Shown: positions 1 through 7,909, numbered from the stretch's first letter. The stretch is 16,701 nt of DNA from Chitinophagaceae bacterium (GCA_023251335.1 JAHEZA010000002.1:1-16701); one strand, 5' to 3'. Notes: generated by a model from the letters alone, not told the origin. Made by a program: numbers and translations.

Positions 1-1483
1 TTTCATCACAGATAATAAAATCGGGATTAAGGCTCAATGCCCGGGCAATGCATATTCGTTGCCGCTGACCGCCACTGAATTCATGAGGATAGCGGTTAAA
101 ATATTCCGGCCTCAGATCTACCTTTTCCAACAATTCAATAATTTTTTCTTTACGTTGCTTTCTATCCGGTAAAATCGAATGAATTTTCATTGGTTCATTA
201 ATGGCTTCGCCAATTGTTATCCGCGGATTCAAAGAACCATAAGGATCCTGGAAGATGATTTGGATATCTTTGCGCATTTTTCTCAATTGATCACCAGGGA
301 TATCTGCAATATTTTTTCCATTAAAATAAATATTCCCTGATGTTGGCTCGATGAGTCTTATCAAAGACCGTCCCAGCGTGGTTTTGCCGCAGCCGCTTTC
401 TCCTACCAGGCCTACGGTTTCGCCTTTGTTAATAGTAAAACTTACATCATCCACCGCTTTAAACTCATTTAATATCTTCCCAAAGAAATTTTTTTTCGTT
501 GGAAAATATACTTTCAAATTTTCCACCTTTAAAACGGGATGTGTTGTTTCTAAAATATCGGACTTCTCCTGGTACCGGAAACTTTCTACCTGATGCTTTT
601 TACCTGATTTCTCATCGTCGTTTCCTTTTTCATCAACCAAAAAATCACTAATTACCGGAAGCCTTTTTCCTTTGGAAGACGCATCGGGCCTGCAACTTAA
701 CAAGGCTTTGGTATAGGGATGCTGTGGATTTAGAAAAATGTCTTTAATAGAACCGGCCTCTACCACTTCACCTTTGTACATTACGATTACTTTATCGGCA
801 ATCTCTGAAACCAACCCCAAATCGTGGGTGATATAGATGACGCTCATCCGCTGTGTTTGCTGGAGTTCCCTGATCAATTTCAAAATTGCTTTCTGCACCG
901 TGACATCCAGCGCGGTAGTTGGCTCATCGGCTATCAACAGAGCAGGACGGCAACTGATGGCCATGGCTATCATCACCCGTTGCTTTTGTCCGCCACTTAT
1001 CTCATGCGGGTAACGATGAAGGATAGACGAAGGATCTGGCAATTTAACCTGCTCAAATAATTCTATTGTTTTTCTTTCTGCCTCTGATTGAGAAATGTCC
1101 CGATGAATTCTAATCGCTTCCGTCACCTGGTCGCCGCAGGTTTTCACCGGATTCAGAGAAGTCATAGGCTCCTGGAAAATCATGGAGATTTTATTGCCGC
1201 GTATTTTTCTTAATTCTTTATCATTAAGTTTTAAAATATCAACACTCGTTTTTCCATCTTCAGAAAAAAGAATCTGGCCGGATTTATATTTTGCCGGAGG
1301 CGATGGCAGTAACTTTAAAACAGAAAGGGATGTAACCGTTTTGCCTGAGCCTGACTCGCCAACAATAGCTACCGTTTCTCCGGAATTTATTTCATAAGAA
1401 ACATTTTTCACAGCCGATGTAACCCCTGATTCTGTTATAAAATCAACGCTGAAATTTTTTATTTGAAGAAGTGGACGATTCAT
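1..1483 (-). CDS. Fused double-ATPase subunit of an oligopeptide-type ABC importer (3' end cut by the window)
   Basis: This partial gene has 494 codons from an ATG at 1483 to the window edge, without a stop. It encodes two nucleotide-binding domains in one chain. The first has Walker A GESGSGKT (residues 42-49), Q-loop FQEP, signature ISGGQKQR (162-169), Walker B LLIADEP and H-loop His220. It is followed by the [11 protein letters not shown] segment (252-262) typical of the oligopeptide-transporter C-terminal extension. After a charged, Lys/Asp/Glu-rich linker (about 283-312) comes a second domain with Walker A GESGCGKT (361-368), signature FSGGQRQR (469-476) and Walker B ending in CDE at the edge. 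The layout matches the DppD-DppF or GsiA/YejF group, which powers uptake of peptides or related small molecules at the inner membrane. The exact substrate cannot be told. The D-loop, last H-loop and C-terminus lie outside the window. No permease or binding-protein gene is visible. Confidence 0.93.
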   Translation of the reverse strand, partial: MNRPLLQIKNFSVDFITESGVTSAVKNVSYEINSGETVAIVGESGSGKTVTSLSVLKLLPSPPAKYKSGQILFSEDGKTSVDILKLNDKELRKIRGNKISMIFQEPMTSLNPVKTCGDQVTEAIRIHRDISQSEAERKTIELFEQVKLPDPSSILHRYPHEISGGQKQRVMIAMAISCRPALLIADEPTTALDVTVQKAILKLIRELQQTQRMSVIYITHDLGLVSEIADKVIVMYKGEVVEAGSIKDIFLNPQHPYTKALLSCRPDASSKGKRLPVISDFLVDEKGNDDEKSGKKHQVESFRYQEKSDILETTHPVLKVENLKVYFPTKKNFFGKILNEFKAVDDVSFTINKGETVGLVGESGCGKTTLGRSLIRLIEPTSGNIYFNGKNIADIPGDQLRKMRKDIQIIFQDPYGSLNPRITIGEAINEPMKIHSILPDRKQRKEKIIELLEKVDLRPEYFNRYPHEFSGGQRQRICIARALSLNPDFIICDE

Positions 1484-1596
1484 TTTGTGTATGGTGATGG
1501 TCAATCGTGAAAGGTAAATCCTGGAATTTTGACTAGTAAATAAGAATCCACATTATTTGATGGTTTACTGATGCGTGCGATGTCATCTCAGGATAT

Positions 1597-2367
1597 TTAG
1601 AATTTCAGATGTCTTACGGTGAGACCATTGTTTATTAATTGTTTCAACGATTCTATTCCAATCCTCAAATGCATTTCTACAAAATTGGCGGTGACTTTTG
1701 CATCACTCGCAGTCGTTTTCACACCTTCGGGAACCATCGGTGAATCGCTGACCAGCAATAATGCACCCGTTGGAATCTTATTAAAGAACCCTACTGTAAA
1801 AATGGTAGCTGTTTCCATATCAACCGCATAAGCACGAATTTTTCTCAGGAATTTTTTAAAAATCTCATCGTGTTCCCAAATTCTTCTATTAGTAGTATAA
1901 ACAGTGCCCGTCCAATAATCAACCGAATGATCGCGAATGGTGGTTGAGATGGCTTTTTGCAAAGCAAATGCGGGCAAAGCCGGAACCTCCGGCGGAAAGT
2001 AATCATTAGAAGTTCCTTCACCCCGGATAGCGGCAATTGGCAGAATAAGATCGCCAATCTTATTCCTCTTCTTCAAGCCGCCACATTTGCCCAGGAATAG
2101 TACAGCTTTTGGATTGACAGCGCTTAATAAATCCATTACAGTAGCGGCACCGGGACTGCCCATACCAAAATTAATAATGGTAATATCATCGGCAGTAGCG
2201 CACTGCATTGCCTTATCGGCGCCTACAATTTTTACATTATTAATATCAGCAAACATTTGAACATAATTACTAAAATTGGTCAGTAAGATGTATTCGCCGA
2301 AATTGGCTAACTTTTCGCCGGTGTAACGCGGAAGCCAGTTATTAACGATTTCTTTTTTTGTCTTCAT
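1597..2367 (-). CDS. amn: AMP nucleosidase, short Bacteroidota form
   Basis: This 256-residue cytosolic enzyme is predicted to hydrolyse AMP to adenine and ribose 5-phosphate, as part of purine salvage and adenylate pool control. It belongs to the nucleoside phosphorylase/hydrolase fold. Visible family elements are the phosphate-site loop GMGSPGAA (68-75), the FLGKCGGL strand-turn (91-98), the substrate motif AVDMETATIF with Met184-Glu185 (181-190), and LLLVSDSP with the purine-contacting Asp208. It lacks the long N-terminal regulatory domain of the 484-residue E. coli Amn and has the length of the short Bacteroidota AMP nucleosidases. The start ATG at 2367 gives a protein beginning at MKTKKEIVNNW. 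It is transcribed divergently from the gene at 2480, and 113 bases separate its stop from the ABC gene downstream. A related purine or 5'-methylthioadenosine nucleosidase is the main alternative but less likely. Confidence 0.88.
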   Translation of the reverse strand: MKTKKEIVNNWLPRYTGEKLANFGEYILLTNFSNYVQMFADINNVKIVGADKAMQCATADDITIINFGMGSPGAATVMDLLSAVNPKAVLFLGKCGGLKKRNKIGDLILPIAAIRGEGTSNDYFPPEVPALPAFALQKAISTTIRDHSVDYWTGTVYTTNRRIWEHDEIFKKFLRKIRAYAVDMETATIFTVGFFNKIPTGALLLVSDSPMVPEGVKTTASDAKVTANFVEMHLRIGIESLKQLINNGLTVRHLKF

Positions 2368-2479
2368 AAAGAATAAAAATACGATTTTAGATTGAACAAA
2401 AATCTTATCCTGACATGCGCGAGAGGAAAATGATAAATTAAAAAATTACAGATTCCTTTAAAAAATATAAAGACCATTA

Positions 2480-2920
2480 ATGATCAAAATAGAATTTCCA
2501 AAAGATAAAATTTCCACCCAGCAACGGGAAGGTATAAACGAAATTTTTGACGTCGTCCGAAAAAAATGGGTCGTCCTGTCTCCTGAAGAGTGGGTACGTC
2601 AGAATATCCTGCAATATCTTTTAGTTATAAAAAAATATCCCCGTGCGTTAATGGCGGTGGAGAAGGAAATAAAACTCGGTGAATTGAAAAAGCGTTGTGA
2701 CGTTGTAATATATAACCGGCAATCAGAACCGTGGATGATAATAGAATGCAAGGAAATGAATGTGATGCTCTCTCATAAAACAATATTGCAAATACTCAGA
2801 TACCATATTACGCTGCAATCAAAATTCCTGATTATTACCAATGGAAGCTTTAGCCACGGGTTCGAAAAGAAGGGAGGCAAGTTTATCGAGATAAACACAT
2901 TTCCCGACTTTGAAGTTTGA
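2480..2920 (+). CDS. Stand-alone HSDR_N-type (PD-(D/E)XK-like) protein of unknown role
   Basis: This 146-residue protein resembles the N-terminal domain of type I restriction enzyme R subunits (HSDR_N_2 family). The core pattern of that nuclease fold is visible: an acidic pair around Glu61/Glu63, Asp74 in a hydrophobic strand (RCDVVIY), and Glu89-Cys-Lys91 (IIECKE), followed by a helix with a conserved-looking Gln (LQILRY). The segment SPEEWVRQNILQYLL (34-48) is typical of the small Bacteroidota members. There is no helicase domain and no HsdM or HsdS neighbour, so it is not a complete restriction system. Small proteins of this type are widespread in Bacteroidota genomes, but their function is not established to my knowledge. 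The gene stands alone on the plus strand between two minus-strand genes and converges on the glutamate dehydrogenase gene. DNA cleavage activity is an inference from the motif only. Confidence 0.82.
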   Translation: MIKIEFPKDKISTQQREGINEIFDVVRKKWVVLSPEEWVRQNILQYLLVIKKYPRALMAVEKEIKLGELKKRCDVVIYNRQSEPWMIIECKEMNVMLSHKTILQILRYHITLQSKFLIITNGSFSHGFEKKGGKFIEINTFPDFEV

Positions 2921-2995
2921 TTTTTTTAAAAATAGTTGCTTTGGTAAACCAAATCCATCAAACCTTTAAAACCTTTGAAAACGTCTAATAAATTT

Positions 2996-4417
2996 CTATG
3001 GGAAAATGCCTAATTCAGCATAAGAGGTAGCCACTTTATTAATAGCACATACATAAGCTGCGGTACGCATATCCGGGATGGCCGGCGTTTTTTGCCAAAT
3101 GTCAACGATTTCACGCGTAGCAGCTGTCATTGTTTCTTCAAGCCCGCTTCTTACCAGGTCCACTTCATCAGCACCATGCATGATGAAATCTTTTTCAACG
3201 GTGCTAATCGTTTTTCCAGTCAATTCTTCAAGTTGATTCACTATATGAAGATTCATATTTTCGGTAAACCTTTTTTCCAAACGTCCATATCGAACATGGC
3301 TTAGGTTTTTAAGCCATTCAAAATAACTAACCGTAACACCACCGGCATTCAGGTACATATCCGGAACAATCAATACACCTTTCGGATTTAAAATATCATC
3401 TGCCTCGGCCGACAAAGGACCATTGGCTGCTTCGCCAATTATCTTTGCTCTTATTCTTCCCGCATTTTCGCCATTGATCACATTTTCAAGCGCAGCCGGA
3501 ATTAAAATATCACAGTCCATTTCCAGCGCATCAGAAGATTTTTCAAAATTCTTTGACCCGGGAAAATCAAGAATAGATTTCGTTTTTTGGCGGTGAAGCC
3601 ATACTCTTTCCACATCAAGGCCCTCATCATTATAAATAGCTCCTTCATATTCCGCAATTCCCACTATAATAGCTCCGGCCTGCTGAAAGAATAATGCACT
3701 GTGGTATCCAACATTTCCCATTCCCTGCACACACACGCGTTTCCCTTTTACGCCAATGGGTAATCCAACTTTTTCCATAAGTGTGGGCATATTGCAAATT
3801 TCGGTAAGGCCATAAAAAACGCCTAAGCCGGTTGCTTCTTTTCTGCCACGCACACCGCCCTGCGTTACAGGCTTTCCTGTTACGCATCCTGCCGCGTCTA
3901 TTTCTGCGGGATGCATAGCCACGTACGTATCAAGTATCCAGGCCATTTCTCTTTCCCCGGTTCCATAGTCAGGAGCAGGCACATCAATGCCCGGGCCTAT
4001 AAAGTTTTTCTTGATCAGTTCGGCCGTATAGCGCCGGGTAATTTTTTCAAGCTCATAAGGTGTATAGTCCCGGGGACTTATCTTGATACCGCCCTTGGCT
4101 CCGCCAAACGGAACATTTACGATTGCGCATTTATAAGTCATCAACGCCGCCAGCGCCATTACTTCATCCTGGTTTACGGCATTGCTAAATCGTATGCCGC
4201 CTTTGCATGGTGTTTTATGATGTGAATGCTGAACACGATATGCCTCAAGAGTAACGATTTCACCATTTTCTCTTTTAATAGGGAATCGCATCTGGTACAC
4301 GCTGTTGCATTGTTTTATCTGTTGAAGGATTCCGTTGTCCCAGGTAGTGAATACACTGGCTTTATCAAAACTTTTTTCTACGTTCTTAAAAAAACTATAT
4401 TGGTTTTTTGCTGCCAT
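2996..4417 (-). CDS. Glutamate dehydrogenase (Glu/Leu/Phe/Val dehydrogenase family)
   Basis: The 473-residue enzyme is predicted to interconvert glutamate with 2-oxoglutarate and ammonia in the cytosol. The substrate domain shows PCKGGIRF with Lys72, Lys96 in YKCAIVNVPFGG, the catalytic-lysine motif GGAKGG (Lys108) and PAPDYGTGE with Asp150. The family segment TGKPVTQGGVRGRKEATGLG lies at 180-199. The Rossmann domain begins with QGMGNVG (231-237), and the end of its second strand carries Glu256. An acidic residue there usually favours NAD+ over NADP+, but this is only a hint. Residues such as NAGGVTVSYFEW near the C-terminus are also typical of the family. The length, somewhat above the usual 410-450, comes partly from inserted segments. 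Leu, Phe or Val dehydrogenase is less likely given the glutamate-type motifs. The gene lies 146 bases downstream of the ccmD-like gene, with no strong terminator seen between them. Confidence 0.92.
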   Translation of the reverse strand: MAAKNQYSFFKNVEKSFDKASVFTTWDNGILQQIKQCNSVYQMRFPIKRENGEIVTLEAYRVQHSHHKTPCKGGIRFSNAVNQDEVMALAALMTYKCAIVNVPFGGAKGGIKISPRDYTPYELEKITRRYTAELIKKNFIGPGIDVPAPDYGTGEREMAWILDTYVAMHPAEIDAAGCVTGKPVTQGGVRGRKEATGLGVFYGLTEICNMPTLMEKVGLPIGVKGKRVCVQGMGNVGYHSALFFQQAGAIIVGIAEYEGAIYNDEGLDVERVWLHRQKTKSILDFPGSKNFEKSSDALEMDCDILIPAALENVINGENAGRIRAKIIGEAANGPLSAEADDILNPKGVLIVPDMYLNAGGVTVSYFEWLKNLSHVRYGRLEKRFTENMNLHIVNQLEELTGKTISTVEKDFIMHGADEVDLVRSGLEETMTAATREIVDIWQKTPAIPDMRTAAYVCAINKVATSYAELGIFP

Positions 4418-4563
4418 AAAATTTATTTGTTAATTGCTTGATGAAGCTAAAACTATTTTCCGGAATAAAAAATTGCCCCTTCTTTGCGCTGTAGAATTCC
4501 AATGAAAAAGAAAAAACCTTTTTACTCCCACAGCGGGTTTGTCTGATGCAATTAAATAAGAAC

Positions 4564-4797
4564 TTATAAAGATTTTTCTTTTTTCGAAACTTTTCTGTCT
4601 ATTCTTAACAGGTAAAGAAAAAATACGATTAAAATAACAACGCATACAGCCATTACCACATAAATTTTATCATGGCTTCTCATCGTATCATCGATGGTAG
4701 TAGCGGAACTGTCTGCTACGGCTTGGGACCATGCAAAAGGAACAAGAAGAAAGCATATAACACTAAGGCCTACACGCTTTAAATTAATTTTACTCAT
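4564..4797 (-). CDS. ccmD: CcmD-like small membrane protein
   Basis: This 77-residue protein has a hydrophobic N-terminal segment (about 8-25, ending FAWSQAVA) that could be a signal peptide or a first membrane helix. A second clear helix (about 45-64, IYVVMAVCVVILIVFFLYLL) follows. A basic tail (RIDRKVSKKEK) comes after it and should face the cytoplasm. That tail and the DKIYVV entry to the helix fit the CcmD proteins found beside ccmC in Bacteroidota. CcmD in other bacteria helps the CcmABC complex release haem-loaded CcmE in cytochrome c maturation. The gene overlaps the 3' end of ccmC by eight bases (4790-4797), which suggests coupled translation. The gene position supports the call more than the sequence does, because CcmD is poorly conserved. 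Confidence 0.8.
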   Translation of the reverse strand: MSKINLKRVGLSVICFLLVPFAWSQAVADSSATTIDDTMRSHDKIYVVMAVCVVILIVFFLYLLRIDRKVSKKEKSL

Positions 4798-5473
4798 GAA
4801 TTACGTTTTTATTGGCCAGCAGGTATAACCGTATTTTTAAATTGCTAATCCATATCCCTAAGAGAAGCCAGCCGAAAACAGCAGGCCAAAAAATCATTTC
4901 CATTGTTGCATCAAGGCTACCACCGCCAAGCGCAGGGTTGCCCCCTCCTTTTGCACCTTCCATTCCACCGGGATGAAGAGATTGTACCATGCGTGGTACT
5001 ATCATAATTAAAGGAATATAAATAAAGAAAGCGAAGATATTATACACCCCGGATATACGTGCTTTTTTATCAATATCATTCATAGAGCCTCTTAAAACCA
5101 GGTAGGCCATGTATATAAGAAGTGCTATTGCTACGCAAACCTGTTTTGGGTCATTACTCCAAAATTCACCCCAGGTATATTTTGCCCAGATAGAGCCGGT
5201 CGCCAGCCCCAACAATCCAAAGATGATTCCGGTTTTTGCCAGTTCAGATGCGTAAATATCATACCTGAGATTTTGGGTACGCAGATACGCGATAGAATAA
5301 ACCAGGGAAAGCGACAATAGACCCATCTGCCCAAACCACATAGGAACGTGGAAGAAAAAGTTTCGGATGCTTTGATGGAGATTTCCTACCATAGGAACTC
5401 GAATCAGGAAGCCGGCAGTGAAAGTGAAACACAAGAACACCATACACAATATCTTCCACCATTTTAATTTCAT
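4790..5473 (-). CDS. ccmC: CcmC, haem-handling membrane protein of cytochrome c maturation
   Basis: From the ATG at 5473 the protein has 227 residues, close to the usual CcmC size. It has about six membrane helices. Two histidines match the positions of the external haem ligands: His42 (FFHVPMWF) and His167 (QSLHPGG). Between them is the WWD-type haem-binding segment TWGEFWSNDPK (100-110), where Asn107 stands in place of the Trp that precedes Asp in E. coli CcmC. A glycine-rich stretch (169-186) follows His167. CcmC moves haem to the chaperone CcmE outside the inner membrane. An upstream in-frame ATG at 5572 would add 33 polar residues before the first helix. I reject it because a TAATTTTG promoter box at 5492-5499 lies inside that extension. 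The gene overlaps ccmD by eight bases. A CcsA-type protein is the alternative, but the short length favours CcmC. Confidence 0.88.
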   Translation of the reverse strand: MKLKWWKILCMVFLCFTFTAGFLIRVPMVGNLHQSIRNFFFHVPMWFGQMGLLSLSLVYSIAYLRTQNLRYDIYASELAKTGIIFGLLGLATGSIWAKYTWGEFWSNDPKQVCVAIALLIYMAYLVLRGSMNDIDKKARISGVYNIFAFFIYIPLIMIVPRMVQSLHPGGMEGAKGGGNPALGGGSLDATMEMIFWPAVFGWLLLGIWISNLKIRLYLLANKNVIHE

Positions 5474-5491
5474 CAACAAATTTTTGTGGTG

Positions 5492-5499
5492 CAAAATTA
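5492..5499 (-). promoter_or_regulatory. Probable -7 promoter box of ccmC-ccmD
   Basis: Read on the minus strand, the sequence is TAATTTTG followed by CA, an exact match to the Bacteroidota -7 consensus TAnnTTTG. It lies 19 bases before the ATG at 5473, so the transcript would start some ten bases before that codon. No clear -33 TTTG element is visible at the expected distance. The box supports 5473 as the ccmC start. Confidence 0.5.
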
Positions 5500-5706
5500 A
5501 GGATTTGGGATGGATTACGCAGCTTGTTGCGGATTTTTTTGGACACGAATAGATATGAATTGAGAACCGCACGATAGTCAGTGATTAAACAAATACCATT
5601 CATACCTATTTTTTAAAATAAATTTTTTATTATCTCTTTAGATCATAATGCGGGTTCAATTTCAAATAAGATGCCTTCATTTTTCTTATTTCACGCCTCA
5701 CTAAAG

Positions 5707-5727
5707 TCGTTAACGTTGTATTAACGA
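5707..5727. promoter_or_regulatory. Dyad symmetry, possible operator
   Basis: The seven bases TCGTTAA at 5707-5713 are repeated inverted as TTAACGA at 5721-5727 with seven bases between. The left half also overlaps the palindrome CGTTAACG (5708-5715). The site lies 103 bases before the secreted-protein gene and over 200 bases before ccmC. Spacing and symmetry fit a dimeric regulator site, but in AT-rich DNA a chance match of this size is possible. Confidence 0.3.
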
Positions 5728-5830
5728 GACCCGCTACTGGCCTACGTTACCTCCGATAATATTACGCTTATTTACGCCAAAAAAACGATCTATTTTTAGT
5801 CTCATTTCCTAACAATAAAATAAATTAATT

Positions 5831-6367
5831 ATGAAAACGACAATCATTCCCCGCCTCAGTATCTTTCTTTTTTCCTTACTGACGCTGTCAAACGCGTTTG
5901 CCCAAAAAGAGTTTGCTTTTGCATCTTCTCACGGCTCGTATTTAAAAACGGATCCGGCCGGTGCATCTTCACTGGAGAAGGTTGCAGCAAATGAAAAGGT
6001 CACCAGGAAAATACAAAAGTATTTTAGCAAAAATCTTATCAACTCAAATGAGATCCGATGGGAAGAAGTTGGTGAAAATTTACTCGCCACAACAGTGAGT
6101 AATGATATAACAACAAGAACCTTATTTGATAAGAAAGGGCATTTCATCTACACAATTGATTATGCTTCGGAAAAAATATTACCGTCCTATATTAAAACGA
6201 TGGTTATGAAGACTTATAAAAAGTATGAAATAATATCAGTTGCCAAAATATTAGAAGCAAATAGAAAAGTTTGGGTCATAATGCTTGACGGGAAAAATGA
6301 CTTTGCTAACGTAAAGGTAGAAGATGGACAAATGGACGAAGTTGAATATTTTCAGAAAAGCCACTAA
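5831..6367 (+). CDS. Small secreted protein, PepSY/BLIP-like fold suspected
   Basis: The 178-residue protein starts with a clear signal peptide: basic MKTTIIPR, a hydrophobic core, and a likely cut after NAFA (residue 24) before QKEFAF. It should therefore be exported to the periplasm or beyond. No lipobox cysteine is seen. The mature part has the recurring look of Bacteroidota PepSY-like/beta-lactamase-inhibitor-like proteins: a helix (VTRKIQKYFSKN), a strand with Trp (IRWEEVG), LFDKKGHFIYTIDY, then LPSYIKTMV, and a final strand region VWVIMLDG ending in VKVEDGQMDEVEYF. This looks like two helix-plus-sheet units. No catalytic motif is visible and the function is unknown. The gene is on the plus strand between ccmB and ccmC, both minus, so it interrupts the cluster without sharing its transcript. 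Assignment to the fold is by pattern only. Confidence 0.75.
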   Translation: MKTTIIPRLSIFLFSLLTLSNAFAQKEFAFASSHGSYLKTDPAGASSLEKVAANEKVTRKIQKYFSKNLINSNEIRWEEVGENLLATTVSNDITTRTLFDKKGHFIYTIDYASEKILPSYIKTMVMKTYKKYEIISVAKILEANRKVWVIMLDGKNDFANVKVEDGQMDEVEYFQKSH

Positions 6368-6496
6368 GCCTTCGTCCATAAAAAAGTAAAATAAATATGG
6401 ATACATGCCTGGGCGATACTTTTATTTATCCGGATTTTGTGTTGACCTATTTTATATTTCAGGTGAAACGAAGAAGTTCTATGAAAAAAACATTTC

Positions 6497-7150
6497 TTAG
6501 TCCTTCCAAAGAAAAGGAAATAACACAACAGACAATACCACCACCAATATATCAAGGCCGATTAATAAAAGTGTAATCTGCAAAAGTGCTCCTTCCCTAA
6601 AAACCTCACCAAACGCGGATTTGGACAACCGAATTAATAATAGTAATTGAGGAATAATCAGAGGGAATCCAAGAATGGCCATGATAGCTGCGTTCTGATG
6701 CGCTTTAGCAGCAATAGCAGACATTAATGTAAAAACAAGACTCAGGCTCAATCCACCGAGGCATGCGATACCAATAAATTGTAATGGATTCATCACAGGA
6801 TTGCCCAGTAAAACCCAGAACAAAATAAGACTTACCAGCACCATTAAAAGCATGATGACCGAGCTATAAATTAATTTGGAAATAATAAATTGTACCGGAC
6901 TGGTGATCGTATAGAAATAAAGCATGCGGCCTTTGCTTTCCTGCATAAAACTTTTAGCCACTGCATTGATACACACAAACAATTGAATCATCCAGAAAAG
7001 CCCATCATAAACCGTACTTTCCGGCTGTCCCATTGCGAGGTACAATACAAAAATGGTAGAAGCTACATATAATAAGATTCCAAAAAAAGTATGCTGTTGC
7101 CGGAGTTCCAACAGAAAATCTTTTTTTAACAGAGTGATTATTTTTGACAT
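6497..7150 (-). CDS. ccmB: CcmB, membrane subunit of the CcmABC haem transporter
   Basis: The 217-residue protein has six hydrophobic helices, at about 20-40, 48-68, 92-115, 124-146, 153-174 and 188-213. The N-terminus LLKKDFLLELRQQ and the cytoplasmic stretch SFMQESKGRMLYFYTITSPVQFIISKLIY (67-95) correspond to the conserved CcmB region that contacts the ATPase CcmA. CcmB, CcmA, CcmC and CcmD together load and release haem-bound CcmE in system I cytochrome c maturation. The length is close to that of E. coli CcmB (220). No ccmA, ccmE or ccmF is in the window. The gene ends convergently with the plus-strand secreted-protein gene, 129 bases apart, and is separated from ccmC by more than 1 kb, which is unusual for genes acting in one complex. 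The start ATG at 7150 is the only sensible one. Confidence 0.88.
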   Translation of the reverse strand: MSKIITLLKKDFLLELRQQHTFFGILLYVASTIFVLYLAMGQPESTVYDGLFWMIQLFVCINAVAKSFMQESKGRMLYFYTITSPVQFIISKLIYSSVIMLLMVLVSLILFWVLLGNPVMNPLQFIGIACLGGLSLSLVFTLMSAIAAKAHQNAAIMAILGFPLIIPQLLLLIRLSKSAFGEVFREGALLQITLLLIGLDILVVVLSVVLFPFLWKD

Positions 7151-7170
7151 CGAGAGAAGGTATAAGATAT

Positions 7171-7202
7171 AAGTTATGAGTTATTGGGGATAAAGTTATG
7201 AG
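7171..7202. repeat. Ten-base direct repeat upstream of ccmB
   Basis: The sequence AAGTTATGAG occurs at 7171-7180 and again at 7193-7202, 22 bases apart (two helical turns). It lies within an AT-rich leader 21-52 bases before the ccmB ATG. On the minus strand the units read CTCATAACTT. They could be a regulator site or simple intergenic low-complexity sequence. Confidence 0.45.
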
Positions 7203-7314
7203 GTACCAGTTAGGCTTGTCTTGTTTAAAAATTTAATGGTTTGTTATCGGCAGCAATGAATCAATTACAAGTCTTTACAGTAAACAAACAAATAATCTCA
7301 AATCCTGATTAACT

Positions 7315-7346
7315 ATTAACCAATTAACTAATTAACCAATTAACTT
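7315..7346. repeat. Two-copy 16-base tandem repeat at the 3' end of tdk
   Basis: The unit ATTAACCAATTAACTA at 7315-7330 is followed directly by a second copy at 7331-7346 that differs only in its last base. It is itself built of TTAAC words. The second copy overlaps the tdk stop codon (7340-7342). Such TTAAC-rich tracts look like unstable simple sequence between genes. No terminator hairpin is evident. Confidence 0.6.
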
Positions 7347-7909
7347 TTTAAAGCTGCACACACCCTGCATCTCGGTTCATAAATATCTTTCTCCCCCAAC
7401 AACACCTGGCCCCCGGTTTTCACTTTTCGATAGCTCACATTGGCAATGTTGCCACAAACTACACAAATAGCGTGAAGCTTGGTAATATAATCCGCTATGG
7501 CAAGCAGGTTAGGCATTTGACCGAAAGGTCTACCCTGATAATCCATATCCAGCCCGGCGACAATCACTCTCATTCCTTTCAGCGCCAGCTTTTCACAAAC
7601 TACTGTAATTTGGTCATCAAAAAACTGGGCCTCGTCAATGCCAACCACGTCAACGTTTTGCGCCAGCAAAAGTATGGTCTGCGAATTATCTATCGGGGTA
7701 GATTGTATTTTATTTGCATCGTGGCTTACTATTTTTTGTTCATCAAACCTTTTGTCAATTGATGGTTTAAAGATTTCCGCTTTGAGATTGGCTATCTCCA
7801 CTCTCTTTAATCTGCGTATCAGTTCTTCCGTTTTTCCGCTAAACATACTTCCGCAAATAACCTCGATCCAGCCCCGCCTTTCTCCTTTGAAATTTGGTTC
7901 TATAAACAT
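7340..7909 (-). CDS. tdk: Thymidine kinase, type II
   Basis: The 189-residue enzyme phosphorylates thymidine with ATP in the pyrimidine salvage pathway. The P-loop is GSMFSGKT (20-27). The catalytic base Glu93 sits in the motif IDEAQFF (91-97). The lasso region shows [10 protein letters not shown] (121-130). A structural zinc site is formed by CVVC (Cys149, Cys152) and CRVC (Cys181, Cys184). The thymidine-binding tail around GGQVLLG is also present. All expected elements are intact and the length is normal for bacterial TdK. The stop lies inside a tandem AT-rich repeat. The gene is divergent from the unknown coiled-coil gene at 8037, with 127 bases between, and 189 bases from ccmB downstream. 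Confidence 0.96.
   Translation of the reverse strand: MFIEPNFKGERRGWIEVICGSMFSGKTEELIRRLKRVEIANLKAEIFKPSIDKRFDEQKIVSHDANKIQSTPIDNSQTILLLAQNVDVVGIDEAQFFDDQITVVCEKLALKGMRVIVAGLDMDYQGRPFGQMPNLLAIADYITKLHAICVVCGNIANVSYRKVKTGGQVLLGEKDIYEPRCRVCAALKS

Larger units (their letters stand above)
5474..5830. other. 357-base intergenic region between divergent ccmC and a secreted-protein gene
   Basis: This stretch holds no gene I can support. It contains the ccmC -7 box at 5492-5499 and a 33-codon in-frame extension of ccmC (5474-5572) that I consider untranslated. At 5707-5727 there is a perfect dyad TCGTTAA/TTAACGA with a seven-base centre. The 40 bases before the plus-strand ATG at 5831 are very AT-rich. 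They include TATTTTTA (near 5791), one mismatch from the -7 consensus, which may serve the plus-strand gene. Confidence 0.6.

Noticed and set aside
2940..2953. TTTGGT/ACCAAA pair between the convergent HSDR_N-type and glutamate dehydrogenase genes
   Set aside because: The loop would be two bases and the stem short. No T run follows, so it does not support a terminator call.
4504..4540. Possible terminator between the ccmD-like gene and glutamate dehydrogenase
   Set aside because: The stem AAACC/GGTTT has five pairs with a competing inner hairpin. The T-rich tail fits, but the stem is too weak to call.
4430..4645. Minus-strand open frame overlapping the ccmD-like gene
   Set aside because: It overlaps the better supported CcmD-like frame and has no family features. 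Its composition looks like an out-of-frame reading.
5474..5572. In-frame 33-codon extension at the start of ccmC
   Set aside because: The extension is polar, unlike CcmC N-termini, and a -7 promoter box lies within it, so the ATG at 5473 is preferred.
6382..6423. Inverted pair AAAAGTA/TACTTTT between the convergent secreted-protein and ccmB genes
   Set aside because: A seven-base AT-rich stem with a 28-base loop is not a credible terminator.
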